From Saxidomus purpurata (taxonomy: Eukaryota > Mollusca > Bivalvia > Venerida > Veneridae), in contig JAFMSR010000005.1 of the NCBI GenBank assembly GCA_022818135.1, forward strand, positions 29,983,600-30,047,599: DNA of 64,000 nucleotides. Reading direction: 5' to 3'. The translations under genes were made by a program, and so were the position numbers. The notes under the pieces were generated by a model. That model was not told the origin of the DNA, did not search any database, and was given only the letters and a program-made list of their open reading frames with translations. This document shows, one piece after another, positions 14,301-29,300 of the stretch. The number at the start of each line of letters is the position of its first letter. Position 1 is the first letter of the stretch.

Positions 14301-17300
14301 TACAGTGCCAGTATGTTCTGAATCAGTACAAAGGTCTGCACTTAAGAGATTTACTCAGCCAGTCACTCTGGTTAAACCTGAACAAGTCTAGCTGCCTATG
14401 TTGCTACAGTAGATGATGAAATTACTACATTACAGTGAGGTGATACAGTACCTTCTTGGAGACTGTATGGTAGAGGTTTCTGGGGGAACCAACGAGCTGG
14501 TACTCAGTAAATTACGAGAGGTATTCTCCCGAGCACAGAAAGACGGTAATGCTAGACTTCAGGAGACGGTGTTGCTCACTATAGCACAGTTAGGAAGGTA
14601 GGTGACAACTGAAGTTTGAAAAATTTACAGATTTAAATGTAAGGCTTTTTAGCTCACCTGAGCTGGCTCAGGGTGAGCTATTAGGATCGATGAATGTCCG
14701 TCGTCCGTCGTCCGTCCACATTTAGTTCGTTAACACTCTAGTGGTCACATCTTTTCCTCAATTGTCACGAAACTTGGTCAGGATGTTTGCCCCAGTAATT
14801 ACTCGGACAAGTTCGAATATGGGTCATCTCGGATGAAAAACTAGGTCACATGACCCAAAAATAGAAAAATCTTGTTAAGGCTCTAGAGGCTACTGTTTCA
14901 GTCCAAATATCCTGGCAATTTGTCAGAAAGGTTGTTTGGTTGATTTCTAGCTTAAGTTTTAATATGGGTCACCTGGGGTCAAAAACTAGGTCACACAGCC
15001 CAAATATGGAAAAACCTTGTTAACGCTCTAGAGGTAACATTTTCAGCCCAAATATCCTGGAAATTTGTCAGAAAGGTTGTTAAGATGATTTCTAGCTCAA
15101 GTTCGAATATGGGTCATCTGGGGTCAAAAACTAGGTCACAGAGCTCAAATATGGAAAAACCTTGTTTACACTCTAAATGTTACATTTTCAGCCATTGGAA
15201 TTTGTCAGAAAGGTTGTTTTGATGGTTTCTGGTTTTAATAATGTGTTGTTTATTGAACACCTCATTTGCTAATTTTATTGCAGTATTTTAACACCAAAAG
15301 ATTGATAAATGACATTTGTCTTGTAATCAGTACACATCTTGGATCTCTCTATGGTAAGGCCAGAGTTTTTATATCTCTTGGTTTATGCGACTGCTTGTAC
15401 TATTTTTTGAAAAGGTAGAATAACAATGACATTATGAACTGACATTTTATTTTTATTATTTCCGCTGTTCCGACTCCATATACTAGTTAATGAAGTGTCA
15501 GAACAGTAGGGATATATAATTGAAAGTAATTATTTTAAAGTGTTTATTTTGTTCGAAAATGACAATTATTGACAGGTGCAGTAGACTGATGTTCAATATG
15601 TGCTCTGTTCAATACAGTAGGAAAAGTCCTTCATACTCAATATTTAAGAAAACTTCCCATAAACCAAGCAGTATAAAAACTCTGGCCTAAAATTGGCACT
15701 TGTATAAAGTTTTAAATAGCGATGATGCAATACATGTTCTTGACCCCTAGTTGAACTTCCATGTTAAAGATATTGGTAGTAATTTTTACATTCACATCAC
15801 AAGAAAGTTCATATATAAAATTAAATCAATATTTGCAAATAATGAATAGCTTACAGTGCAGATCATGATCAGACAACAAAATAATGAATTGCTTACAGTG
15901 CAGATCATGGTCAGACAGCAAAATAATGAATAGCTTACAATGCAGATCATGATCAGACAGCAAAATAATGAAAGTGCAGATCATGATCAGACAGCTAAAC
16001 AATGAAAGGGCAGATCATGACCAGACAGCTAAATAATGCATAGCAAACAGTGCAGATCATGATCAGACAGCAAAAAATAAAAAGCTGACAGTGCAGATCA
16101 TGACCAGCCAACATACAATGAATAGCTTACAGTGCAGATCATGATCAGACAGCAAAAAAATGAATAGCCAACAGTGCAGATCATGATCAGACAGCAAAAT
16201 AATGAGGCCTAGAGCTTAGATATTCAGCATGTGGCAATAATTGACTCTCTACCAAGATTGTTCAAATCATGACCTCAGGGTCAAAATTAACCCTGCCTGG
16301 GGGGGGGGGTCTTTTGATTTTACATAGGCTTATTAAGAGGATATCATGAGCCAAAGGTAAAAATTGATCCTTTCTGCTATTAATAACCTTTTATTTTTGC
16401 CAATGGTAGACAGGTGAGCGATACAGGGCCATCATGGCCCTCTTGTTTGCTGAATGTGTCCAGGGATAGTTTATTTTGTTTCTAAAATTGCAGAAAGCTA
16501 TTCACTGATACTAACATTTTCAAATGAGAAAGTCTTGTTACACAGCAAGTATTTATTGTATACAAATTTAGTCGGTATGAAGTAAAATCATCTTATGTGT
16601 TTAACTAACTTAGTAGTAGACTGAGGTGACCAGCAAATGCTGCAACATATATAGGTAAACCTGTTTCAAGAGACCACTTGGATGAATTGACAGAATTGGT
16701 CTTTTAGAGAGGTTATAACTGAAAATGAGATTAGATTTTTTAGCTCACCTGAGCTGGCTCAGGGTGAGCTATTAGGATCGATGAATGTCCGTCGGACGTC
16801 GTCCGTCGTCCGTCCACATTTAGTTCGTTAACACTCTAGTGGTCACATTTTTTCCTCAGTTGTCACGAAACTTGGTCAGGATGTTTGTCCCAGTAATTAC
16901 TCGGACGAGTTCGAATATGGGTCATCTGGGGTCAAAAACTAGGTCACAGAGCCCAAAAATAGAAAAATCTTGTTAAGGCTCTAGAGGCTACTGTTTCAGT
17001 CCAAATATCCTGGCAATTTGTCAGAAAGGTTGTTTCTATGATTTCTAGCTCAAGTTTTAATATGGGTCACCTGGGGTCAAAAACTAGGTCACACAGCCCA
17101 AATATGGAAAAACCTTGTTAACACTCTAGAGGTAACATTTTCAGCCCAAATATCCTGGAAATTTGTCAGAAAGGTTGTTAAGTTGATTTCTAGCCCAAGT
17201 TCGAATATGGGTCATCTGGGGTCAAAAACTAGGTCACAGCCCAAATATGGAAAAACCTTGTTAACACTCTAGATGTTACATTTTCAGCCCAGATATCCTT

Positions 17301-20300
17301 GAAATTTGTCAGAAAGTGCAGATCATGATCAGACAGCAAAATAATGAAAGTGCAGATCATGATCAGACAGCTAAATTATGCATAGCAAACAGTGCAGATC
17401 ATGATCAGACAGCAAAAAATAAAAAGCTGACAGTGCAGATCATGACCAGCCAACATACAATGAATAGCTTACAGTGCAGATCATGATCAGACAGCAAAAA
17501 AATGAATAGCCAACAGTGCAGATCATGATCAGACAGCAAAATAATGAGGCCTAGAGCTTAGATATTCAGCATGTGGCAATAATTGACTCTCTACCAAGAT
17601 TGTTCAAATCCTGACCTCAGGGTCAAAATTAACACTGCCTGGGGGGGGTCTTTTGATTTTACATAGGCTTATTAAGAGGATATCATGAGCCAAAGGTAAA
17701 AATTGATCCTTTCTGCTATTAATAACCTTTTTATTTTTGCCAATGGTAGACAGGTGAGCGATACAGGGCCATCATGGCCCTCTTGTAATATATTTGTAAT
17801 GTGTTTTAATATTTTCTGGACATTCAAAGAACTGATACACTTAAATGTGTAAATTTTTACAAAAACTAATTTAGTTGCTACAGGTAAATTACCAATTACT
17901 AATTCATTTTACTACCTGGTATTGCCAGGCATCTTTCTGGGTTTTTTTTTTTCGTGAATAACATTACACTAAATACCTCAATAGCAAGCAGGGACTGAAA
18001 ATGATTGGTCAGTGTTGGGGTTGGGCAGATGAATGCTTAAAATGGTAATCTAATGTAGTAAAAATGCTGTGGAGGAATTTGTTATAAATCTTCTGTACAG
18101 GCCAACCTGTATGAAAAGCATGTTGTGTTGCTGCAACCTACTTTGGCATTCGTTGCATGCACCTACCTTGCATACCCCAGATTACGTGGGTTTCGTATGA
18201 TTGGCTCACCCAGTTTACGCTGCATTTTATGTGGACAACCTGGTAAATGAAACAAAAACTGAAATGAGTAGCCATGACAAAGCCACACATTTGCTGCAGA
18301 AGACCATTTTGCTTTATTGCAACTTGTATATATGAATATTTATTTTAGAGTATCTGAAGGTGAGCTGTTGATGGTAGTAATCATAATATTACTGGAGAGT
18401 ATGCTGTCACCTACCCCATTGGTAGCTGCCGTAGCACATGAAGAGGTAAGGACAGTTTTACAAGTTTATATGAGTTTACATTTTTGAAACATGATTTGTA
18501 TCTATAAAATAAGTTGCATTAGTTTTCTATTGATGTCGTTAGTACTGAGCTAGTATCTTTCAGATGTGTAATTGTCTTTTAAGCTTAGCCCAGCTTTAGA
18601 GTTCAGAGCTTTTAATATGGTATACAAGAATTCACATGCAATCCAACTTACACAAGATATAGGGCTTACCAGCGCCCTTTGTCCACATGTTATACTCTAG
18701 GGTTAAATGCAGTATTTAGTGGCCACAAATATAACGATGACAAAATCACTTAAGGGTCAACCCTATTTTAACGCACCATTTGCTAAAGTGTGTCTATTAG
18801 TGGAAGTGCGTTAGAAAGTGCCTTATTTAGTTATGTTATATGACAAGGGTTGATTGTTAAACTGTTGAATGTGCATTGAAACAATGAAGCACATAAAATA
18901 GTGTTGAATCAAACGTTGGAGAGTCTTGCTGCATTTCAGTTGAAAGATATCGCTGACCACAAGAAAACAACGACACAGAATTTGTTTATGAGATGTCGAC
19001 ATGACGTGTGCAAGTTCCTTGTGGAAGCCATGCACGATGCCCAGATGGGCAAGATAAAAAAATCAGCAGAAGATATTCTCATTGAAGTGTCACAAGTCCT
19101 CGGCTTCCCAGATGTGAAAACATTCTTATCGGTAAATAATTTTTTTTACTCTACTTTCTCTTTGAATGTAAATAGTTTATTTATTTGAATCAGAGTTTGT
19201 CCGAAATACTTACGTTATGAAGTGCGATCTGAATCACTTTATTTATTTGAATCAGAGTTTGTCCGAAATACTTACGTTATGAAGTGCGATCTGAATCCAT
19301 ACTCCTTAAGTTTTTTGGCGCAATCATACCAAGTTGTGACTCAGTACTTGTAATTATAGTAGTGTCCACCTCCATGGTTGAGTGCTTCAAGTTGCTGACT
19401 TGAAATCACTGTCACCCCTCATTTATTTAGGGTCATGGGTTTGAGCCCTGCTACCGATCATGCCTCAATATGTGTTAAAGTTGGTGGTTTCCTATGAAGG
19501 ACATGAGTCTAGTACTGGTTCTGACCCAGGAACGTTTGTAAGATAAACCGCTAGCCTGTTAAATGACCAAAATACACTTAGAACAGGTGTGAACTTCTAC
19601 AACAACAACAATTATTGTAGTGTTCCATATTGATAGCATCTTTTTATCTTCTTTTACAATGGCTATACTTTTTACAATGACTGTATTTTTTACAATGACT
19701 ATAAAGGTAAACACTTTGGTTTTCACACTTCTGCTCATATGAAAAAGAGACCAGTATCTAATTAACAAAGTGATGTAAAACTGACCTATTTATCGCATCA
19801 GTCCATACATCAGCTGTTCAGAGTGATTCAAAATGGTGCCATATCATTGTCAGAATGGACTGCTTTGTTGTTAATGTAGGGGACAGAGAAGTACATTGTA
19901 CCGTACCTTGTGAGTAAAGGGACGACTGCAGCATCCAACCTGATCAAGATGGTAGCGACACAGCTGTCTGTGGTGGTATGTGGATTTATCCTGTCAAATC
20001 ACTTATATCAGTTTTAACAAGACGTTGACGATTGCCTTTGTGACCAGTGCAGATCATGATCAGCCTGAACATCTGTATGGTGCAATTATAATCTCAACTG
20101 ATCACTAATTGATTAATAAATTTCCACTTAATATCCCTTTGAATAATTTATGGTACTGCCTAAGTTTAAAGATGGACATCTGGGCAATCTGATCATTATA
20201 ATAATTATGCACTGTTCTCTGTTCAATGAGTAAATGTTTAGTGAACACCCCTTTGAACAATTAATGGTACTATGGAAATTAAAAGATGGACAAGTCCATT

Positions 20301-23300
20301 GTAAGAATTCAGGGAGGTTAGAATTAAGACAGATTTTTGTTGACTTTTCAGAGTCGCAGTAAGCTCTTGATCAACAATACAAAGTATGTGTTCTCGTATT
20401 TGGTACGTTTCAAACAGAAGGAAGCTGATCTGCAAACAGCCATTCATTATCTCCAGGTATAGATGGAATTTTCTTTAGTTTATACAGATTTATTTTGGTT
20501 GGATTGTGAAGGAAGCTTCCGTAGTTTTATCTCTGAGCACTCAACATCGTGAGATGTTGTAAGTTTGTGAAAGAGAGGTGGCAAGGTTTTTATCGCAACT
20601 TCGATTTACAGCAAGATAGACAGATAGTATTTCTTGTTAGAATTAGACTTCATTAACCAGGTTTTCAATTTTGAAAATCCTGGTTATTAGATTGGGGTAT
20701 GGCGGGCGGATGGGCGGATGGGCGGGCGTCAAACGAAATTGTGTCCGCTCTGTAACTCTTCAACCCTTTGAAGAATTTTGATGAAACTTCGACAAATGTT
20801 TACCACATCAAGATGACGGCGCGCATGTTCCGCATGGCTGGCTCCAAGGTCAAGGTCCAGTGACTTAACATTGAAAATCCTGTCCGCTTCTGTAACTCTT
20901 CAACCCTTTGAAGAATTTTGATGAAACTTCAGACAAATGTTTACCACATCAAGATGACGTGCAGCGCTGTTCCGCATGGCTGGCTCCAAGGTCAGGTCCA
21001 GTGCTTACTTGAAAATCCTGTTTCTGATTTTCTTGATTTGGCAGTCAAAGGTCATATCATCTTTGGAGGTATTTAAAGATATGATTATTATTTCTGTCTC
21101 TTTGTACTTTTTTTTAAAAATTTATAAATTATTATTAAATTTTAATTTTTCTACAGGCGCTGTTGAAAATCTGGTTTGGCGGCATTGCCGCATTTCTTGT
21201 TTTATGTTTTGGAATACTTTGTACTAATGAATGTTCAGGCAAGTGTGCCTTCAAAAACAATCTCGTGTCCTTTCATTGTCAATTAACATGAAGGCAAGTT
21301 CTGTTTTCATTTTTGTTTGTCAATCTAACTGATGGAGTGTGGACTAATTTCAGAAAGAGACAAAGTTCGAGTTGGCAGACTTGTTGAGGATAGATTTCCA
21401 GAGAGTACATAACGAGTTACTGCTACATCTTAGCACTGACTATAAACAGGTAAGTATCTAATGTTAATCTTGTCTGGCATTTGTATGCTTGGAGATGTTT
21501 ACAAATGTTTCGGTATTGTGTAACAGAGTTCGCAAAATGGAGATTGTTTTCTTAAGCAATGATTTCCCATAAATTAGGTGTGCAAAGTATATTTACTAAA
21601 CTGCTCTTATCCTAAAACATAACTAAACATTTGATTCTTGGTGTGGGTGGGTCAAGGGGGGGGTGCAGGTTTTAAAGGAGCAAGTTTCTACTTATATTTT
21701 TATGGTATATATACTGATAATTTTGCATTTAACTGGGCCTTTGAAATAACAGTTGCTGTGAATATAAACATACATTTTCAGGTTTTTACCGGTTTGAACA
21801 TTTTGTCCTCGTATGATGGGCAGTACAAAGGTGGACCAATCACAACAAGTGAACAAATGGCAGACTATTTACAGCCAAGGTTACTTGGAGTGCTGGCAAA
21901 CTTTGATTCACAGTTGTTACAGTCGAGCGTTCCAATGGAAGAAAAAAGACCAGTAAGTTATGTTTGTTTAGAGGTTTTTACTGGGCGAGACTGGTGGATA
22001 CCAGTGCTGATAGTGCTGGTATGAAATGAGTCTGTTAACCCACCAAGTCTGACTTAGATCTGAACTTAAAAAAATGATATCCATTTAGTGGTATTTATTG
22101 GGTAATACACTGCAACCTCGTTATAACGCGGTAGTCGGGGTCCAAAGGGTCAGACCCCCATTATAAGTGAGAGTAAATTTTATAACGCTGTCTGTTCAAA
22201 CATTGATTTTGATCAGTCTGCACATCCATGCAGTTTGATCATGATTTGCACTGGTCCCTGTTCAGTCAGTTAATCTTCACTGATCACTCCTTTAATCAAT
22301 CAATGGTTCACCCCTTTAAACAATCAATGGTTTCTGTCCAAACTGAAAGGACGGTCAAGTCCATTTAAGAATTTAAGCTGGTAAGGATAAATGGCTAGTT
22401 AACAATACCGTACTTTGGGATTTTTTCAGGGTGGTCAAATTTTGCTTTTTTTACCCAAAACTGGTGGTTTTATTTTGATGCGTGCATTGTTCGCCATCTA
22501 GCATTGGTGGCGAAAATATGTCCAGTTATTTGATTTATTCCAAATGCAATTTTAAATAATTTGGACATTTTGAGAAGAGTATCGAAGGGGAGTTAGTCTA
22601 AAGCACCCTTTACGCTTTTGTTTTACTTTCGCAGGCCCTGGAGAGTCTGATATCAATCATCAGGTTAATGGGATCAAAGAATATCAGCAGTATACGGCAT
22701 AAAGTCATGAACACTCTGAGGATAGGCCTGCAGTTTACAGATAAAGAGTTCATAGAGATATCATGTAGAGCCTGGAATTGTTTTGTTAGGAGGTGAGTTG
22801 ACACTGTATATATTGGTCAGTGAGTTTATTAGAGGTACAGTGCAACCTCTCGGGAGCAAACACTCTTTAGAACACAGAAATATGTTTGTTGCATAGAGGT
22901 GTTGTTCTGGAGAGGTCTATTATTTATATAATTGAAGCAACGGAACAGAAAATATGTGTCATTTCAGGGAGGTTGTTGCTTTAGGAAGGTGTTGTTTTGG
23001 GAGGTTGGACTGTATTTTTACTTTTTAGCTTCACTTTGATGGTAATCTATTATCAAGTTGATAGTTTCTTTGAAAATGACTTTTAGCTGTCTTTTTTTGG
23101 ATGGAATTTTGGATCATTTACCAACAAGAATGTTTGAACTTGAAAAAAGGAAAGAACATGTGTTTAATGTAAATGTGTTATTTATTGCTTGTGTTATTTT
23201 GTTTGTATTTAAGCTTGGAGCTGCCATTCCTGGGTCAGATGTTACCACAGATTGTAGCCACATTGTTACCACTGCTGAAACTACTGCCCAAACAAGTCGC

Positions 23301-26300
23301 AGATATATTCAACTTTATGATTGTTGAAAACAGGTTAAGTGATAATTTAGCTTCAATATGGTTTAAAATACAAACTTCATGGCCAAGTGGTTGAGTTGCT
23401 GACCTGATTTCACTGTAAACTCTAATTGATTGACGGTGACATTGGTTTGAGACCTGCTACTGACCATGTCTCTGATGTGAGCAAATTGGCACTTTCTTTC
23501 AGTGGATAGGGTTCTAGTACTGGTCCTTCCATGGAACAATGGTTAGGAAAATTGATCATTGTAAGAATAAATGAGATATAATTGAAATGGGAGTTAGACG
23601 TTGAGAAACATACCAAAGTGAATAACTGATGATTTAGCAGCAGTTTTGTGATTAGAAATACACTTGAGAAAGAACTTTTGAGAGGGCACATAAGAATGGA
23701 TACAGTTGCAGAAGTTGCTAATTCTCCTCCTTATAGGAAATAATTTCAGTGTTGGATGGTGACTATTTTAGCAATTGATATATGTACAGTAGAATATCGC
23801 TATTACGACCACCTTCCGTACTTTTGATAAAAGGTCTTAATAGGGGAATAGTCTCAATAGTGAATTGGCTCAAAAGACCCATCTGTCATGAATGACAATA
23901 CTCTAATGTCAGCTTAATCATACTTTCCTTTTGCTTTCTGTACACTAAATATGTACGATAAACAAAATGAGAGAAACAACTTCAAATGAATGTGTTATAT
24001 TGATTTACTCACAAAGTAATTGCCCTGGTGCAGATCTTCATAAAAACTGACTCAAATGTGTACAAACATAATGTACGTCATGCACACTATTCTGCAGTTT
24101 GGTCCCTAATTTCTACAGTTGGCAATTGGGATTCTCAATCAAATGATACTCTCTCAATTTAATACTTCTCAACTGTCAGTCAGGGGTGTGACTTGTATAA
24201 GTTATTTTGAAAATAACTTCTGTAATACCTTAAGATAAGAGAAAGAAATGCAGGTTCAATCTTTATAGCCAACAGTAATGACTTTTTCATTAGACATAAT
24301 GGATTTATTGCCAAAATTGTCTAACAGATGACCTGAAAAATGCCCTACTTCAAAGCCCATGCGTAAGAAGGTTTTGTCGGTGCGTAACATTTTATTTCAT
24401 AATCTTGAAGTTCAATGATCAAAGAAATATAAAAAAAAAGTGCAACTCCTGAGAAAATTTGTGTCCTTGTGAAAAAATGATGTTAAATCTTTATACTGTT
24501 TGGATGAAGATCACCTGAATAAGTGATCATGACTGAAAAATAACTTAAAGAAGTGATTGAGTGATGTATAATAGATAAATATAACTTGTAGAAGTTATCT
24601 TAAATAACACTAAAATAACGTAAACAAGTTACACCCCTGACTGACTGTCGTTTACATTCTTTTGTTATCCAATTAAGGTTATTACGATAAATTAAAAATA
24701 TTTCCCACTCTACATCTTGTAATTAACATACTCATCAAAGGGACACACGTGTGTAGATAACTTTTGGAGATGCGTGGCGGGATAAATACAGTGGTAATTT
24801 CGGGAGGCGCTAGATGCATGGTTGCTTTAGTGGAATAGGGGGATGGTCACTTTTCTGGTATAAACAACCCATAGAATATATAATAAAAACAGTTGGTTCT
24901 TTAAAATAATGGTTGTAATAGCGGAGTGGTCGCATTTTCGGCGTGGTCGTAATGCGGAAGTCGACTGTATATGCAGAAAGAACTGATTCTCACACAAAGC
25001 ATGTACTTGAGCTTAAAGAAATGAATATGAAAAATAGGTTTTCCCCAGTCTGTCTTGTGTGCCATTTCAACAAAACACACTCCAATATTTTTGCAGTGGT
25101 ACTTCCTTTGAAAAAATGGTGAAGTTTTTATTTCCGGCGGGTAAGGGAAGTTGTGTATGCTTCTTGAAGTCTTAAAGGTAGAAATAGAATTATAGAGGTA
25201 TATTTTTTGGTTAAACTTTTAAGTATTGAGAAGGAATGTGGGAAAGCAAAAAAAGAAATGTTTTAAACTATAGTTTATTTATTTATTACTTTGATATTGT
25301 AGGAATGCCCTGAAAAGCCATTTCCATGACATCTACTTCCTACCAGATATGCCAGAATTAAGTGATGCTAATGCTGTTCTAAAGAAACATTCTGACAGTC
25401 CATCAAGGTGTGTTGTGATAATCCAATGTTTCACCGCTGAAATATCAAGATGGCTTAGTCCATCTTAAGTCATCTAATGTTTTCATCACAGGTGCTTTAC
25501 ATGAAGTTCAGTTATGTATAAAATTTCCAAATTTACTATCTAGAAATGTTTCTCTGAAAGACATTAAAAAGGCGAGAAGTGTTTATTAAGTAAATAGTAT
25601 TTACAGCTCATATGCTTGCTAACAGTATTAAGTACACTCAACTGGATTAGAAATGCAAAAGTGGCAAACTATTTATTTTAACAGTGTTATCGTGTTTCAA
25701 AATTATTCAAATTTTATACACAATGAAAACAATATAAAATTGAATTCTTGTAAAAGTTTCAATAATTCATCGCAAAAAATGACTTAAACAGAAATTAAAA
25801 CAATAGTGTCATTCAAATAAAAATGTTCAACAGGGGAAATCTTTATGTTTCTAAATCAGTTAAGTGTACTACAAATAGGAATGGTACTTTTTCCAATTTT
25901 GTACATACTTTTATGCGTACAATTCCAAGTCTGACTGATATTGGTCGTCTTCCAAAAATGGAGAGAAAAACCGTGCGACTTGTCCATTTGTCTGTATGGA
26001 AAGACTGGATCCTGCTATATGTGAAAAACCTAGAGCTAGGTTGATGGAACTTGTACCCTGCGGATAGAGGGCAATATAGTGATTGTGCACATTGTTTTAC
26101 TTTTATTGTCTCAAAATTAGGCATTGAGGGGTTGAGGATATTCTTTCATATATTCCCTTAACTTGTTTAGCAGATGATACCAATTCATAAAATTTGCTTG
26201 TTTCCGTTGCAAATGTTTTTGCATTCATCTTCATGCACAGTTGGCATTCATGCCTTCACCTTGGTATTTTAAAAAGTGCTGAATTAGCAGAATATTAGCC

Positions 26301-29300
26301 TGATTTCTCACATTTAACTTGTTTTGGTTTATAGCCAGTCAGATTTCAAGAGCAGGTTGGAACACACTATGCAAGGGATCCAGCATGAAAGTCTAGATGT
26401 GCGACTTCATGCCTTATCCAAGTTGAAAAACTTGCTGAAAGATGAAAGGGTAAGTTTTTCCAATTAACTGTACTTAATTTGAAAGCTGTATGCCAATGAA
26501 GTGATTTAGAGCTGAAAATATACTAAATTGCAAATGTGATAGTTATACCCCCGAAATGAAGTCCGGAGCATAACTTGAAAACTACTTGTTGGAATTCAAT
26601 ACAACTTCATACAATGGCCAAGCACATTGAGAGGAAGTGCAGTGCACAAGAACCATAACTCCATTTTGACTCATTACAGAGAAATTGCCCTTTGTTACTT
26701 TTCCTTGTCCGGAGCATAACTTGAAAACTACTGGTTGGAATTCAAAACAACTTCATACAATGATTAAGCACAATGAGAGGAAGTGCAGTGTACAAGAACC
26801 ATAACTCTATCTTGAGTATTTACAGAGTTATTTCCCTTCGTTACTTTTCCTTGTCAGGAGCATAACTTGAAAACTACTAGTTGGAATTCAATACAACTTC
26901 ATACAATGGTCAAGTACATTGAGAGGAAGTGCAGTGCACAGGAACCATAACTATTTCTTGACTCATTACAGAGTTATTGCCCTTTGTTACTTTTCCTTGT
27001 CCGGAGCATTACTAGAAAACTGCTGGTTGGAATTCAATACAACTTCATACAATGGTCAAGCACAATGAGAGGAAGTGCAGTGTACAAGAACCATAACTCT
27101 ATCTTGAGTATTTACAGAGTTATTGCCCATTTTTACTTTTCCTTGTCGCAGAGCATAACTTGAAAACTATTGGTTGGAATGCAATACAACTTCATACAAT
27201 GGTCCAGCACAATGAGAGGAAGTGCAGTGTACAAGAACCATAACTCTATCTTGACTAATTACAGAGTTATTTCCAAGAACAATATCTCTATTTTAGTTTT
27301 TTTTTGCAAGGTATTCTGTCACTACGAACTTCCTCAGTTTATAAAGCAGTCTTTCCGGGGTATTAATCACATTTAGTGATAGCTCTAGTTTTGTTTTAAA
27401 AAAATCTGCATATTAAGCTGCTCTGACTTCAGGTACTATTGACAGTTTTTTTTTACTAACTTGGATTAGTTTTACTTTGATTATTAATTATATTCTCCAA
27501 TATGTTATAATCAGATGTTTCCCGTGTCCAGCACAAAGACCTAGGGCATTTATTGTTGTGATTTCCAGTAAATGATGTATTTTTTATCACCTTGACTGTT
27601 AACACTATTTGGCATGCTGTCTGCATTATTTTACTGTGTGTATAATTTACAGCAAGCATTCTTCCAGTTGGTGATGGAGAGTGAGACAGCCAACCAAACT
27701 GTGTCACATTTAATCTCTGTGGTAAGTGCTGTTTTACATGTTGTCTCTTCCGTAAGTTTTGTGTCACGTAACATCCCTGTTGTAAGTTCTGCCACATCAG
27801 ATCTATATGGTATGTCACATTAGGTCTCTGTTAACTTCTGTTTTACATCTTTTTCTCTGTGATAAGTGCTGTGTCACATTACAGCCCTGTGACAAGATGT
27901 GACATATCTCGTTTCTTTTGTAAGGTTTGTGTCATATCACATCCATGTTTAAAGATCTGTGTCACATCATAACCCTGTGGTAAGTTTTGTGTCACATCAT
28001 ATCCCTGTGTTAAGATCTGTGTCGCATCACATCATTGTGTTAAGTTCTGTCTCACATCATATCCCTGTGGTATGTTCTGTGTCACATCATATCCCTGTGA
28101 TGTGAATAAAGTTTTTGCATTACATTACATCTTTCTGGTAAGGTGTTTGTTTCATCTTAGTCATATGTCCACTGTCATGTTGTTTCACAATTCATATTCA
28201 AATTTGGTGCAACATGTTGTATCTATTCTTAGCAGATGAGTGTTTTCATTTAGTTGTAAAAGTTAAATGATTAAAAGGTTTCCCTCACAAGAAACACAAC
28301 TTTACAGTTGAACATAAAATTTGTTATATATGGTGCAAAAAAGTGAGTAGAAACATAGCTAAATTTGTAGCTGTGAATCGGATGTGTTTAAAAAATAATT
28401 CAAACTCTAATTGCTTATTCATCCAGCTACTGAAGGGCTGCAGGGAACCGGATGGGCGTGCACAGAGACTGTATGCAGAGTGTTTAGGCAACTGTAGTGC
28501 CATTGACCCCGGCAGGCTTGAACTTTCCATCAATAACCCAAAAGCTGAACTGGCAAAACTGCATATTAGGTGAGCTTCATGTTCAGTGCTGAAAAATCTG
28601 TAAACTTCTGTTAGGATTTTGAGTCAGTGAAACATTTTCTAATGTTGTCGCTCTCTAAAACTAAGACAGTTTTAATCATCACCAGACTTAATCACATTGC
28701 TCATAGGTATTGTTTCAAGATTGTTATATAGCAACCGCCAGATATTTCTGGCACTCAAGAGTTACTTCCCTTGTAAAACCGAAATGCCTCTAAATTTGCA
28801 CTGTCCAATTTCAAACTTCAAAGTTCATCACCAAACCTTGTGTATAATATCTCATCAAAGAAAAAATTGTTAAAAAAGTGATGATGAAGTTCTCTATTTT
28901 TCAGTATTGAAGATGACAAGTTTGCTGTAGCATTGATCAATGAGGTGGTGAAGTCATACCTGGCAGCAACTACCCCGAGAATCCAGGACTGCTCAGCATT
29001 TGCTCTGCAAGAGCTTCTGTCTATATATAGAATCTCCGAGTCAAGCGAGGACAAACACTCGAGGAAGTTGTGGAATGAATTCAAGGAACCTATTCAAGAG
29101 ATCCTGATACCTCTGCTTAGCTCAAAGTAAAAAATGAAAGTCTTCTTGTTTTCAAATTTTTTCCCCTTCTATCTGTTGTATGGCTATTAATGTTCGCAGG
29201 TGAAAGATGCTGGCTCCATTAATTCTGCACATAAATTACTTTGCTTAACATTTGTTTGGAGAAGGAATGCATTTTGGGAGTTGGTAAAAGTTCAAGCAAG

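Larger units (their letters stand above)
14647..16446. mobile_element. HINE/MITE-like tandem-repeat element, copy 1
   Basis: 5' end TTTTAGCTCACCTGAGC forms a hairpin with GCTCAGGGTGAGCT. The 3' end CAGGTGAGCGATACAGGGCC... includes the hairpin GGGCCATCATGGCCC. AGCTCACCTG and CAGGTGAGC are subterminal inverted repeats. The core has ~115 bp units (GGGGTCAAAAACTAGGTCAC) and a second minisatellite (TGCAGATCATGATCAG). Helentron-associated and CvE/pearl-type elements share this plan; the class assignment is an inference. Confidence 0.75.

Noticed and set aside
15845..16205. CRISPR-like array (repeats with spacers)
   Set aside because: Eukaryotic context, irregular repeat and spacer lengths, and 'spacers' that are themselves repeated; it is a minisatellite.
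27456..27818. 120-codon minus-strand frame
   Set aside because: Shadow of ATR exon 26 and its minisatellite on the opposite strand.
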